Positions 29,701 to 42,519 of a stretch of DNA of 64,000 bases are shown piece by piece (positions within the stretch are counted from its first letter, which is position 1; every line of letters begins with the position of its first letter). The notes under the pieces are model-generated. The model was given only the letters and a program-made list of their open reading frames with translations, was not told the DNA's origin and ran no database searches. Origin of the DNA: Setophaga petechia (Eukaryota > Chordata > Aves > Passeriformes > Parulidae); NCBI GenBank assembly GCA_024362935.1, contig JANCRA010000007.1, forward strand, positions 16,834,003 to 16,898,002, in the 5' to 3' direction. The position numbers and the translations under genes are program-made.

Positions 29701-32700
29701 CTTTTAAGTTGTGTTTTATGTGTGTGAAGCGATGCTGTTTATCCACAGTTCGTGGGGCTTGCTTTTGCCCATAGCAAGCCCTGTTAGAAATATTTAAACA
29801 GATCTTCAAAGCATTGTCACATGTTTGAGACCAACAGTTAGCCTCAGTTTTGTTGAGATGGTAATTGATACTAAGAAAAATCAATACGTGAGGGCTTTTA
29901 CAGCACAGGACACAACTCTACAATAGCAAAGTAGGATGATGGAGTCTGTTGGCTTCATATGTACAATGCCATTGATTTGAAGAGATATATTGTAATTTTG
30001 ATTCTTAGAAGGCCATTTCTTTTCTTATTATGGAGAAGGGACAAAATGGTTTCCTGGAGAGCTGGGGGCTAGGAGCAAGCTGGGAATTGGAGTATGTCCA
30101 GTGTAATGGATAACTGAGGTAGCTGTAGTGGTACTAGTGTAAAGACATCAAAATTCTGGGGATTTAATTGTGAAAGGTCTGAATATATCTGGTGAGAAAG
30201 CTTTCTTCTTGGTTTCAGTGGAGACCCAGGTGCTGAGGAAAAAGGAAGAGACTAAGAAAAGAAATGGAAGAACTTGTAAGCAAGATTGCTTATGTTGGAT
30301 TCTGGATGAACAGCAAGATCCAGTTTTCACTGCTGCTGGAAATTTTTAAACAGCAAGAAGATAAATCTGTGAAAAAAGTAAACTTAGTAAAAGCTACAAG
30401 ATGGAGGTATATGAGAATTCCTGACATTGCTTAGAAACATGAAGTTGGTCTTAGTGTATCTATTTGGTAAATTCTCTATTAGAATTCCTGCTGCTCCTCA
30501 GAAAATTCTGCAGACTTGTAAACCAGCTCATTTCCTTCAGTCCTAATCTTATGTTTGCAAGAAAAACATTTGGAAGTTGAAATTATGTTGAATTGTCTTT
30601 CTGTTCCTTCAAATTGTGGTCACAGAAGCTGCTTCTGATGCTCATTACAAGTTAAACCTGATATCTGAACTGCTGAATTTGTCTGCAGTTTATTCTGTTA
30701 CTGGGGACTGTCAGACTGGAGAAATGAAAAGTTCAGCAAAATAATATGAACAATTGTGTTGGTTTAAATATACAGGTCCAACCACCGAACTTGTGACCAT
30801 ATTGTAACCGTGTGTTTTCATTTTCTGCCTATAAAATGTGACAGATGCTTTCTTCTTCCCGTCATGTATAAAATTATATGCTCTTTAGGATGGTGACTTT
30901 TCCATTCACAGCATTCAGATGACCCTTTGAATCCCTTAAGCACCCAATGCTATTACAAGAAAATGTTCTTAAGTCTTTGGCCACTGGCTCATTATCCAAG
31001 CTGAGCAGAATGGTCAGAGTCTGCACTCATGAGTACTGTATACTAAATGAAGTCTTGGTATTAATAAAAAGCTATTTCGTGGTGTTCTTGACATCATGAT
31101 GTTTCAGGTGGTTTTTTGCTTGTTTTTCTTTTTTGCAGCCAATCTGACTTTGAAGGGTAGGAAGAAGGATGTTCTCTTTACTGTATACTTGCATTAACAA
31201 GTTAAAAAAAGAAAAATAGGAAAAATGAAGAACCTACCTGGCCTAGCTCAAATGCAATATTCTGGAAATACAATTTTCACTAGCAGAGTTAACAGTCTTC
31301 AAAAAGATAACTGTGACATGGAATATAGAGTTCTGTTTTGACATTGTATATGTCTAGGATTATATATTTATCTAAAAGATAATTGATTAAATTAAAGTAG
31401 CTCAAAACCACCTCCAGCTGAAACAACACAGTATTTATACAATATAACCCTTGGGAAGCTTTGGTTTGTGTCTTTTGGATCAAATTACTTTTCAAAGTTG
31501 GACATGACTTTAATTTTTGGATCCTCTTTCATGAGTTTAACATGTGATCAAAAGGGCAAATTTGCCATCTAGATTCCCTGTTTCTGCCAGTTCAGAATAT
31601 ATTGGTAGCAGTTCTTCTAAAAATAATTTAACTGTATTTTTGGAAAATAACAATAAATGCTAATAGAATGTTATGCTATGTATGATTCTGCAGTAGACTC
31701 CTGTGTGTCCCCAGAGATGAGTTTCCATGCAATTGTCTGTGTGCTAAAGCAGCTTCCAGGAGAGGGAATTGGGTAAGTTCTCTGTCATGACACCTGTCTG
31801 AAGAAGGTCACAGACAGTTGTTGTGAGATCTAGAATATGTCCAGTATAAATGCCAGCAGACACTGCCAAGCTGGTTGGGCACACTGCCAGGCACTGCACA
31901 GTTAGGTATGCACCACTGAGCACAAAATTCTTCAGAAAATCAAAGCAACAGCCACAGAATGGAAAGCTACTAAATAAGTACACTGCAGAGCACACAAGGG
32001 AACATCTAGCCCTTCCCTTCATTCCTTGTTTAGTCTTCCCGTAGGGTGAGTACCAGTAAAGATCAGTTTAAGTCACGAGTCCGAAATTTGTCAAAAGTAT
32101 TTAAATATTTAAATATTTGTTCAGTAAATACAGGTCACCTGGAAGACAGAGAAGATGGCTTGTGATGGGCAGGTGAGAGATCATGCTGTGTAACATTGTC
32201 ATGCAGTTCATGGTATTTGAGGTTGACCTTTCTCTTTTGGCAGTGCAGAATATTTTCCAAAATAGGCCAAAACAGTATGTTCCAACTCGAGAGCTCTCTG
32301 AGCTGTGAATCCATTCCTAGCAAGGGTTAGGATTTAAACCATCCATCCTTAAATTGTCTTGAGATGCAACTCCTATTCTTCCCACACAGAGTGGTGTTAT
32401 ACTCTTGTAGTGAATTAAAACGATCTGGACAGAATGCTATTTGATATATTTGAACTTTATAAGTTCTGAAGTTTATTGCTAATTTAATAAATTGTCTTTT
32501 TCTTTTCTCCCCAATAGCCATCAAATTTTCCCCCACAGATATTCACATTTTAATTTGATCATTATTTGCCTAAAACTCTCTATGTTTGATTCTAGAAACA
32601 CTAAATATAACAGATTACACTACTTAATCTCTGTAACAAATCTTTCCTGATCCCAATTAGGGCTAAATCATGCAATGCAGTGGCTATAGCAAACATCTTG

Positions 32701-32839
32701 CATGCTTGAGAACTACAGCATGGCATTTTGGTACCCTGGCTTACAGTAGGACTGGGAGTTAACTTTGGACTAACTGACGTCCAGTGGGGCTGGAGATCCA
32801 CATGGTGGCAATCCCTCTGTTTCTGAAGAACATTATACT
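20776..32839. other. Gene-poor intergenic (or long intronic) DNA
   Basis: About 12 kb of AT-rich sequence without a recognised gene. Open frames such as 22875-23192 (minus, Lys-rich because of T-runs), 23316-23597 (plus) and 28994-29344 plus 29433-29681 (minus) lack known motifs. A 10 bp-arm hairpin, TTTCTGTCCT / AGGACAGAAA, lies at 28796-28818. No clear LTR or CR1 copy was recognised here. Confidence 0.55.
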
Positions 32840-33225
32840 GAGCTGGTGAAGGGTCTGGAGCACAAGTCTTATGAGGAACAGCTGAGGGAGTTGTTTAGTC
32901 TGGAGAAAAGGAGGGTCAGAGGAGACATTGCTCTCTACAACTGTCTGAAAGGAAGCTGTAGTGAAGTTAGTCTCTTCTTCCAGGTAGCAAGTGACAGGAC
33001 AAGAGAAAATGGCCTCAAGTTGCACCAGGAAAGGTTTAGATTGAATACTAAGAAAAATTTCTTCCCTTACAAGGTGGTCAAGCATTGGAACATGCTGCTC
33101 TGAGAAGTAGTTTAATTATCCAGAGGTGTTCAATAAGGCATGTGGCACATGGGGATATGGTTGAACACATTGGTACTGGGTTAATGTTTGGACTAGATCA
33201 TCCTAAAGTGTTTTCTGACCTTTGA
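32840..33225 (+). repeat. CR1 LINE 3' region, longest copy in the window
   Basis: The text follows the CR1 3' body in order: GGGTCTGGAGCACAAGTCTT, a TATGAGGAACAGCTGAGGGA run, TCTGGAGAAAAGGAGGGTCA, GACATTGCTCTCTACAACTG, and then ATTGAATACTAAGAAAAATT. It ends in a degenerate CCTAAAGTGTTTTCTGACCT. A plus-strand open frame of 85 codons at 32846-33103 is decayed CR1 sequence, not a host gene. The repeat terminus is worn. Confidence 0.88.
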
Positions 33226-36200
33226 ACCTGTGATCTGATTCGTTTTTGCATGTTGCATTTGTAGAAAAGGTAGCAGTGTGCCCAGAGAGGCAGTAGTTTG
33301 ATGCTTCCTATGACATGGAACACCTGTGTACAGCCTACTTTCATGAAATAACATAGAAGCTGAGAGAAGATGGTTTTCAGTGTTTATTTGCTGCTTTATG
33401 TCACTACGTGGTTTGTTTTGGCAGTGTTGTGTGTTACAGGGCACAAGACCAGAATATTCTCTGCTACTTCCTGGAAACCTGCTGGTCTATGTTGTTAGCT
33501 TGCTAGTGCTTGATTCCTTCTTTACTATGCTGAGTTTCCAAAGCCGTTAATTCTTTGCATTCTGCCAGAAGATGATATGTTCCTCCAGGCAGTTAAGAGA
33601 ATAATCTGTAAGTATTGTGGTTTTGGCTAGTAAAGCTGGCTCAGGCCAGGCTGCTCAGACTGCTTTCTGGGACTACAGAACAGTTGATATAACTGAAGTC
33701 AAAGGACAGTAGCTAGAGATCTGGAAGTGTTTCCCCTCCATGCATTTTTAAAGCAGTGTCAATGCAGAGAATAAGAGATGCCCAGTTACAAGCCCAGTAT
33801 GAGCTGGTCTTTTATTTGGAGGAAGTAATGTCTGTGTTGTTGGATGGAGCTGTCTTTATGGAACTGAAGAAAGACTTTACAGAAGACTTCAGGAAGCATC
33901 ACAGCAAATCCAGAGCAGCACATGGACTAAGTGTTCACTGGATTTTTCTACGGTCTGTTTGGAAGACAGTTTCAGGGACCTTCATGTGCTGCCCAAAAGG
34001 AGCTGGAAACCATCTGGCATCAGTACATATCTGCAATGTCCTTCTGCAGGCCCAGTGTGAGGAAGGTGGTGATCTGGGGTAGTTGATAATGGCACAATCT
34101 TAAGAAAGATCTTGAGTTGCCAGGATGTACTGCTGAAGTAACTTAAGTGGTAGTTTATTCTTTCTTTTTCTTTTAATTTCTTTTACCTTTATGGTTACCT
34201 TCATTGACCTTATCCCAAGAGAGCAGGGGAAACGAATGAAAAAAAAAAAAGTAGAAACAGAGGCCAAGCATTGAATGCTGAATGGTGTTGCTTTACAGAT
34301 ATCTGTGCTTGCTTAGCACAGTCTGAACTTTGGAAGGGTGCTGTGTTCTGCATAGTTGGGGAGTGGGGAATAGTTTATGTTACACCTTGCATAAGATTGA
34401 TTGTACATAATGTCATATTCAGGTACTACAATTTGAAGGAAACTCTGGTAGAATGATGATTCTACTTATGAGCTACCAGTGTCCTACAAGTTTGGATTTT
34501 TTCTATTTAACACTTTCCAGAAGTCCATTGAATTCTCTTAGAAATTGAATTATTTTACAAAAAGTCATACCACCTGTGGATTTTTTTTAATCCTCCACCT
34601 TTCCCTTTTTAGAAAAAGGAAAGTATCTGGGAATACCAAGAACATTTACTGCATCTAGTTATTGATTTTTAAAATCTCCAATTCCAAGAAATTATGCTTC
34701 CAAACTTGTCATGCAGCATGTATTTCAACTGCTGGAAAGCACAAAGTTGCCTAGTTGCCCTATAATAGAGAAGACCTTCTATTTTGTGATTTTCACTTTT
34801 ACTAGGGCTTCAAGTATTTCTCACAGATTGAGGACAGAGTCTACAGAGCACTGAATTGCCAGTTTTCTTTTTCATTCAAGGATCAAATGCTTGTCTTCAA
34901 TGGGTAATTGCATGTTGAGAATAAAATTGAAGGGGAAAGGAGGGTGAGTATCAACTGAAAATATTTGCTGTGAAACATCCAAAATTATACCAAGACTTAG
35001 TCATCTACTGTCCATTTAAAATTATAAATGCCATTATTTTTCTAATGCAATTGATGAGGTGCTAAAGCATTGTATTGCTGTGTGTGCTGGCAGCTGTAGA
35101 ATAATATCACAATATAAAAACACAGATTAGTGGCTGACACAACAAAATTGATTTGCAAATTCTATAGCTCTGTTGAAAAGCAATCTATGGAATCTTTTTC
35201 CTTTTTTTTCCCCTTTTCAGTTCTTCAGAACATTTTTTCCATTTCTGCTGTGTGACTCAGGTTTTAGTATTTAAAGGGCTGATATAGTGTGAAAAAATCT
35301 GAGCACAGAAATGTTGCTTTTGGAAGGTTATTATAACTGAAATTGGAGAGGCATTGAATTAAAAGAGTTATGGCAGATTAGAAAGGAACAGAAGTACTAA
35401 ACTTTGGATTTTTTTAGTGTAGTTTCTATTCCATGAAAATAGAACTGTCCCAGAAATTGAACTACTGTTTTGAACAGACTCCACAACGGATCAGTTTTTA
35501 GCTTAAGCTTACCTGCATGAAATGTCCTGTATTTCAATGGATATTTCTTTTTCACATGCTAAATTAATTAGTTAGATGTTCAGTAGCTTGCACTTTACAA
35601 GCTAAGAAATGCAGTTATTGACCACCTGAAAAGGCTTATGTTTGATCTTAACAGAATTGTGCTAGGTTCAAGTATTCCTCTTTTGTTGTCTAAAGATTGC
35701 ACCTAAAATAGTAGAAATTGTATGGGTAATAAATCATGTATATAATGGAGACTTTTGCATTGAAATTACAGCCCAGGGCAATACCATATCACAGTACCAT
35801 ATCTTGTACTTGTGACCCAGAAAAAAAAATTATTTACTGTGTACAAACTTCTAAAAAGGCTCTTTGAGTATGTAAACAGCAGGTGGGCACTGATACATCT
35901 TGTCTTTCAGCTGATACTGTGTCCAGGATAACAGGGCTTGTTGGAGGCATGGTCTTGCAGTAACTCATATGACTGGGACAGAGTTTCTAGGTAGAAGTCT
36001 TGTGGAAATCCTTGGCTGGGTTCAAAGGCTGTCACAGAGGAAACCTTTACTTCTGGGAGACTTGTTGGTGTGATGCTGATAATAAGTGGCCTGAGAAAAA
36101 GGTTCAGGGTTAAGTGATAAAACTGGAAAATGAAATAGCTTCCTCCAAAATGGAGCTGTGAATATCCAGAGAGACGGGACTAGTTTCAGAACAAAGTAAT

Positions 36201-37615
36201 GAGCAAACACTAATACCTCAAACACTTTCTGAATGTTTGGGCCTCTTTGAAGGCACTAACCTGTGATGTCACATCATACTTTGTTTTGCAGGCTTTGAAT
36301 TTTTGGTAATGATATATGTGTGTTATCTTCATCCATCCCCACATCCATGGGGATCTTTTAAACTCTGTGTATGAAGAGATTTTGAGTGTTTGCCTCTTGT
36401 TGGAAACATTCTTGTACACTGAATAAGCACACTCTATTTGCAGCTAAGCTCTTAAGGATTACTGAAATTATAGACAAATTATCATTATGGTACAAATACT
36501 AATTATTGGAAAAATGAAACAAGTCCTATTTTTAAGACTGCTAAATATTCAAAACTGTTAAATACTGGTTTTTCTTTTTCAAGTCTGAGCTTCAAATTAG
36601 CTTATTTTAATTTAAGCAATGTTATGAAATTGATTATAACATTTTTGAATGTTAAAACTGGTTAGTTTTATAGTTAAAAATAATTTATAGCTGGAAGCAG
36701 ATAAAGACACTTGAATGGAGAGAAATAACCACATTCCTTAAAGGGTGTGCACTTGCCATAAAATATCCCTTAAGAGAGATATAGCACCTTTTATTTTTAC
36801 TAGAACAACTTCTAGTGACTGACCTTGGTATGGAGCCAGGCCATAGTGAGCTCTGTGCATCCTTTGCTATTCTGTTTTCTGTCCCACACCTCTATAACCC
36901 ATGGCATTGCTGGCTGGGAGCTGGAGCCTCAGAAGGTTGTTGTGAGGTGCAGGCAAGTCCTGCCCACTAATGCCCATGCAACAAGAAATGCGTGGGGAGA
37001 GTAACGCAAGGGACATTCTAGGCTCTCAGTATCAGATATTGAACCTGTCTGCTTCTTTTAAATTGTACTTCAATGCATTAGTAAACTTCTGTTTAAAATA
37101 TTTGGGTTTTCATATTTGTGGTTAAAAGAAGCAGTGTATGAAAATACAAAACCAATGTAATCCCAGTAAATGGGACTTTATATCTCCAAGTGCAGAATTA
37201 ATTAGCCATAAATTGAGAACTCATGGCATTTGCCAAATGTGATCTGTGGCATGAATTGGAATAAAACCCATGTGGATTAGCAATTCAGTTGCCATAGAAA
37301 CTTCTGGAACTGGAACTGTAACTTACTGAAGAACACAGCCCATGATATTTTGGTACATCTAAGCCTTTATATGTAATATCAGCTGTTACAATAGCTATGT
37401 GTGTGGTTTCTTTTTTTGGCCTCCTTACTCTCATGAACACTGGAAATGGGTTCTTTATGGTGAACTCTATGGTTGCTCTGGTTGTTCTTGCTGCTAGGGA
37501 TCACTACATACAGGTGATCACTCCAACTCCTGATGTTGCAGGTATTATGTAGAGAATGATAGCCTGAAATTATGAATTTAGTATTTGCATCCAGGTGAGT
37601 TTGGCAGCCACATAC
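33226..37615. other. Gene-poor DNA, no gene seen
   Basis: AT-rich unique-looking sequence. A 108-codon plus-strand frame at 33756-34082 has a charged first half and is the most protein-like frame here. It has no family resemblance I can name and no flanking splice sites of note. Confidence 0.5.
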
Positions 37616-37924
37616 TGTAGTGGGTTAGAATATAAGAAAATAAAGATAGTGTAGAAAGTAATCTTACCCCTAAGGAGTTGCAGCTGGGCCAATTATCAAA
37701 GATTGGGAGCAGGTCTGACTTTAACAGGCCACAGCTGTAACCAATGAGAAGAAGAGTGCTATATAAGAGTGAGGTGGCTGGTTGAGAGGGGAACTGGAGT
37801 CAGTGGCTGCTTTGTGAAAGAGTCAGTGCTCGGAGGAGCTGCCCACAAGAAACACCAAGAAGGTATGGAGCTTTTGTGATAGGAGACAACAGTATGGAAC
37901 CCCTGCAATAAGATGACAACAACA
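37616..37924 (+). mobile_element. Solo-LTR-like repeat, copy B
   Basis: Full-length match to 16257-16555 and probably the better preserved copy. It starts TGTAGTGGGTTAG and ends near AACAACA. The CCAATGAGAAG element precedes TATATAAGAG by about 10 bp, giving a recognisable promoter core. Relative to copy A it keeps about 25-30 bp around GAGTCAGTGCTCGGAGGAGC. No matching target duplication was found (CATAC before, GACAA after), so the ends may be off by a few bases. Confidence 0.7.
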
Positions 37925-40900
37925 GACAAAGTTCAAGAATGTACAGGTACCTAGCAGTTCCATTCATATATATACTGTTCACTCTTTAAAAGCTCTGTAT
38001 AGCTGAATTCACCAGCCTCCACAACCCAGCTCCTAGATTGGATCTAGCATTACCTTCTATGCAATAACATGTAGCTGATTCAAGGAGTAATGGACAGCTG
38101 GTGAACCTTCTATTTCTAGAACAGTGTTTTAGATCTTGGTGTCTTCTCATTGCTCTGACCCTTGGGTTTGTTCAGCTCAGAGCATCTGCAAAGCAGACAT
38201 CTATAGCTTTTGAGAGAGACTAGCATTACAGTCTACAGAGAAACACATCAGTGAAGTTACAGTCAGCATTTATATCAAGTCTACATTTATAGCCACCAGC
38301 TGGATTATGGTTAGGTGAATGAAAGGCTGCTATACTGTTCTTCCCTGTTATATGCTCTCTGTTGCCTGCTCTTTTGTCTTGAGAGCTGTTAGTCCAATAC
38401 TTGTGCTAAAATTACTTGAAATGGAGACCGTTGAAATTACTGCAAGAGGGAATGTAAAGTCCTTGTTCATGTGAAAGTGAAGGAATAAAAGACAAGAGTT
38501 TGAATCCAGGCTTTTAAGTGTGCTAAAAATCAAGCAATGGACAGCCCTAAACTTTTTCAATGTTCTATTCAGCACTTCTGTCCTGGACAAAACTGAGACT
38601 TGCCATGACAAGAGACCACAAAAATCTTTAAAACATGGCAAGACAGCCAGGCCTGTCTAAGCAGGTAGCTTTTAAAGCCCCTATTAGATTAATAGAAAAG
38701 CCTACATTGTTGACCTATTGGTTTGCTTACACTTTAAGTCTTTGGATACCTAGATATCTGGATGAGGCTTCCAGGAATTATTGAAGTCTCTGTGTAGTAA
38801 TTGCTAACTGAATCCCTCTGTAACTTTTAGCCTGCTATTTAGCATTTATTTACAAGTTCTCAGCACTTTCTGCTTGAGCAAAATGTGACGCATATACTCA
38901 TTGCTTTTAATCAATGCAGAATCATATTTGAAAGAGTACTGTCTCATGCACCCTGATTCTTTAGGCAAACTGATTGATTACTCCATTTTCAACACTTTTA
39001 CATTCTGTAACATCTCCATCTTGTTGCCATTTACAGTCTGCTCTTCTTGTAGGAGAGTTGTTTAGATGTTAACTATTTATAGGGGCCCTGCAATGTGCAT
39101 TTTGGCTTTTCTTACCTCTTAGTGGAAACTGAGAGTGGAGTATTATAAAAACATAACTGGTGCAATCAGTCTTGGGCTTTATTCCAAAACAAAGAAGGGA
39201 TTGGGGGCAGGGGGAGGTAGGAGTAATGGGAATGGAAAAGGTTATGTTCTCATAAGAAGCGGCTGCAACTTGGCATAACTTTGGAAATCACATCTGTTTG
39301 ATCTAGTGATGAATTTGGCATAAAGTAGTTGCCACTTCTCTTCAATCTAGGACTTAGCTTTGCTGCCCTTCTGAATATCATGTGAAATTTTAATCTTGAT
39401 CCAATGTGCCTTATTTCCTATTTCTCTGAAGTTCATGGATTAATTATGCTAGTTTGCTAGGTCAGAGAATTTGAAAATTTATTTGTGCATATAAAGGGGC
39501 TGAAATCCTAAAGACTCCTCAAATGAATGCAGTTATAGCATAGTCTGTACAAAACAGTAAAACAACAGTTTTAAAAGTCATTGCAACTGTGGTTAACAGA
39601 TATCATGGACAGAGATATCGGTCTTTTGAGGCCATTACTTCATCTAGAACATGAATCCAGAAGAAAAAAATGGACCGTGTTATATAAATAGTTGATGCTG
39701 TTGAGTCTTTGATTCTTCATGGAGCCTTGCAGAAGACATGCAGTTTGCAGGGTGGGACGTTGCATTTTGCTATTTTCATGGATCGGATAATCTGCATAGC
39801 AATAACAGTGAGCACTTCTGCTTCTGGAGTTAGTGAGTCTGCCCTAGTTACTATTGTTGTGACAGCAGAGGATTCAAATACCCTTATTTGTCTGCAGGTG
39901 GGGTTTGTTTGTTTCAAGCTGTTCAATTGACAGCCAGCTGGTTACCATGAAATTGAAGTGAATGTAATTCCTTAGTACCTGAAAACTAGAGAATTGTTTC
40001 TACAGTTTATAAAGTCTATTAATAGCTGAATCATCAGCAGTAGCGTAATCAGGGCTGGGGGAGGGTGTGGAGAATTATATAACTGCAAAACCAAATATAA
40101 TTGGAGTGACATTTCCTAAAAGTATGAAACAGGCCAATGGAAAACTAGAGCTAAAGAATGGCAGGAAATGTACACAAAACCTGATTGTGTGGATTTCTAT
40201 AGCCCTCCTCTTTTGACAGCATGTAAAGGGCCAGATCCTCAGCTGGTGTTAGTTACCCCTCAGGTGAGACAAAAGAGCTGCACTGATTGCCAGTTTAGGC
40301 TTTGACACAGCCTGTCTTACTTAGAGCTTGCACTTAGGCATCTGATAATACCTATATTGATGTAGGACATAAACATATGTATGGGAGAAATAGGGAAATG
40401 CTCCAACCTTCTCTTCCACAAGAAAAAAGGCTGACAAACAACTGCAAATCCTCCCCGCCAACCAACCCACCTCACAACCCTTGAATCCTACCATTTTCTG
40501 TTAGTATTTGTCCATGCAAAATTTTGCTTACTTGAACATTCCTAGAAAGAGAAGACTAAAATCTTGGCCAGAAGTGCTTGCACAGTACTTGTGCATGATT
40601 TTGTGTGGTGACTGTGATTTGAGTCATGCAGTGAGGCACAAATTGATACCATGGAGTATAGGGGAATGAACATGGATGGTGGGTGATTTGTGAAAAACAG
40701 CCTTGAGATAACTGGCATAAGCCTGTCGATTTACTCATGTTTTAGGAGTTCAAAAAATGGCTATAGAGCATAATTCTGAAAGTCCGGTCAAATATTTTTC
40801 TATCAAAAAAAAAAAAAAGGAAACATCTGTTGAAGATTTCTGTTTTCATGAGCAATTATGTAATTGTTCTGTAAATTTTAAAAAAAATATCATTTTGTAG

Positions 40901-42475
40901 AAGAACACTGTTGAAAATCTGTATTAAAACAACTTTTGCAGATAGATTTTTACTCTACATGGTTGGCTTTGCTTACAGGAAGGGGTCTCTGAATTTAACA
41001 GGATCCTTTATAAAATAATCAATATAGGGTCTAATTCTGAGACTTCAGGATTGCAATGTTTCAAATGCTGTAGCTAAACCACAGATGACCAACATCAGGT
41101 TGAGACATGTTTCAGATATAAAGGGGTGCAGATCCACTGTAAACACTGCATCCTCTATGCTTAATGCAATTTATTATAAACTCTTTTGGTTCTGTCCATG
41201 CTTGTCATATAAATCACCTTGTAACAGAAGCATTATAGGTTTGCTGCTACTTTGTCTTCGGATATTGCTTCTCAAGTTTAAGAATTGACCTTCTTCTCCC
41301 TAATGTTGAACACTAAGGAGCAGAGATGTTTGTTGGTCATAAAATATCTGCACCCAAGAGTGATATAGAAGTTCTAAGAAAAATCTTTCTTACCTGTTTC
41401 ATTGAGATTCCCTGAATGTCATTTGTTAGCAACTTTTTGCAGCTATGAATAGGAAGCCTAAAAACAGTCATGAACTCAACTGCAGAGAAAAAAAAAATTT
41501 CACAAGAGACACCTTGTGAAAAAAAAACTGTCATTCTTGCACAAGTAGGTGTAAGTTCAACAGAAGAATTGAGATGGGAGACTAAAAAGTGCTACATAAT
41601 ACACAAAAACTGGCAGTCGCAGAACACTTTTACAGTTACATTGTTGCATTGCTTCAGCATCTTCAAAGCGTATTGATCCAGCTCTGCTTAAGATTTTGCC
41701 ATGTCATCCTTCTTTGCATGATCTTGGACAAGTATGGCCTAGTGTGTAGGATGATGCATATGTTGCCTAGTTACATCAATGCACGAAGTAACTATCAGAA
41801 TATTCTCTATAGGGAATACTTGCTTAAGGCCTACCAGATTCAGGGAGCACTTAAAATGCATATTTTAAAAATGCGTGACTCCGTTACCGTGCTTACGCCC
41901 ACCTTAATATCTAATGTGAGGCAATGCTGAGATGCTGATAACTCTAAGATTGGCCTGAGTATCTACAATATGCCCTTCAAACTGGCTCAGCACCACTAGT
42001 CACTACATCAGGATCTGTAAGAAAGGTAAAAATGATGGCCATTTTTGATTTTGCCTTTTATTTACAAAAGGTATTAAGTCAACCCTACAGAATGTTTCAC
42101 TGCTGTCTTGTAGAAATCACACAGTGCAATGAATGAAAACTTTTCTTGCCTTTTGTAATGTTTCAAACAGCAAGTCAGTCCATTGCCTGTTATACGTGTT
42201 TCTGAGCATTTGAAACATCGAAAAACAGTTCAAGAGTGAAATCCTAAATATAAACAACTTAAGAACTTTTTGTCTAGTAAGCCATCATAATCACCATGTA
42301 CTCAAAATCTACCTCTCAGGAAGAAAACTGACTTAAATATTTCGCCTTCTCTGAGTTATTAAGACCTGGCAAATCATGTGTGACTGTGTTAAAGTGCACT
42401 TTGGGTAAGGCTTCAAAGCTGACCATGCTGATTACTTTAATTTAAAGAAAAATGTGAACCAAAAGGAAGTGTCTC
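37925..42475. other. Gene-poor DNA, no gene seen
   Basis: AT-rich sequence with a 14-base A run at 40805-40818. Opposed 73- and 69-codon frames over 39709-39930 are discussed as a finding. Nothing else was recognised. Confidence 0.55.
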
Positions 42476-42519
42476 ACTGGTATGATGACGCTATAACTGG
42501 TATGATGACGCTATAACTG
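42476..42519. repeat. Short tandem duplication (20 bp unit, 2.2 copies)
   Basis: The unit ACTGGTATGATGACGCTATA occupies 42476-42495 and is repeated perfectly at 42496-42515, followed by ACTG. The identity of the copies indicates a recent local slippage or duplication. Confidence 0.9.

Noticed and set aside
32846..33103. 85-codon plus-strand frame
   Set aside because: It lies inside a CR1 3' region and is transposon-derived.
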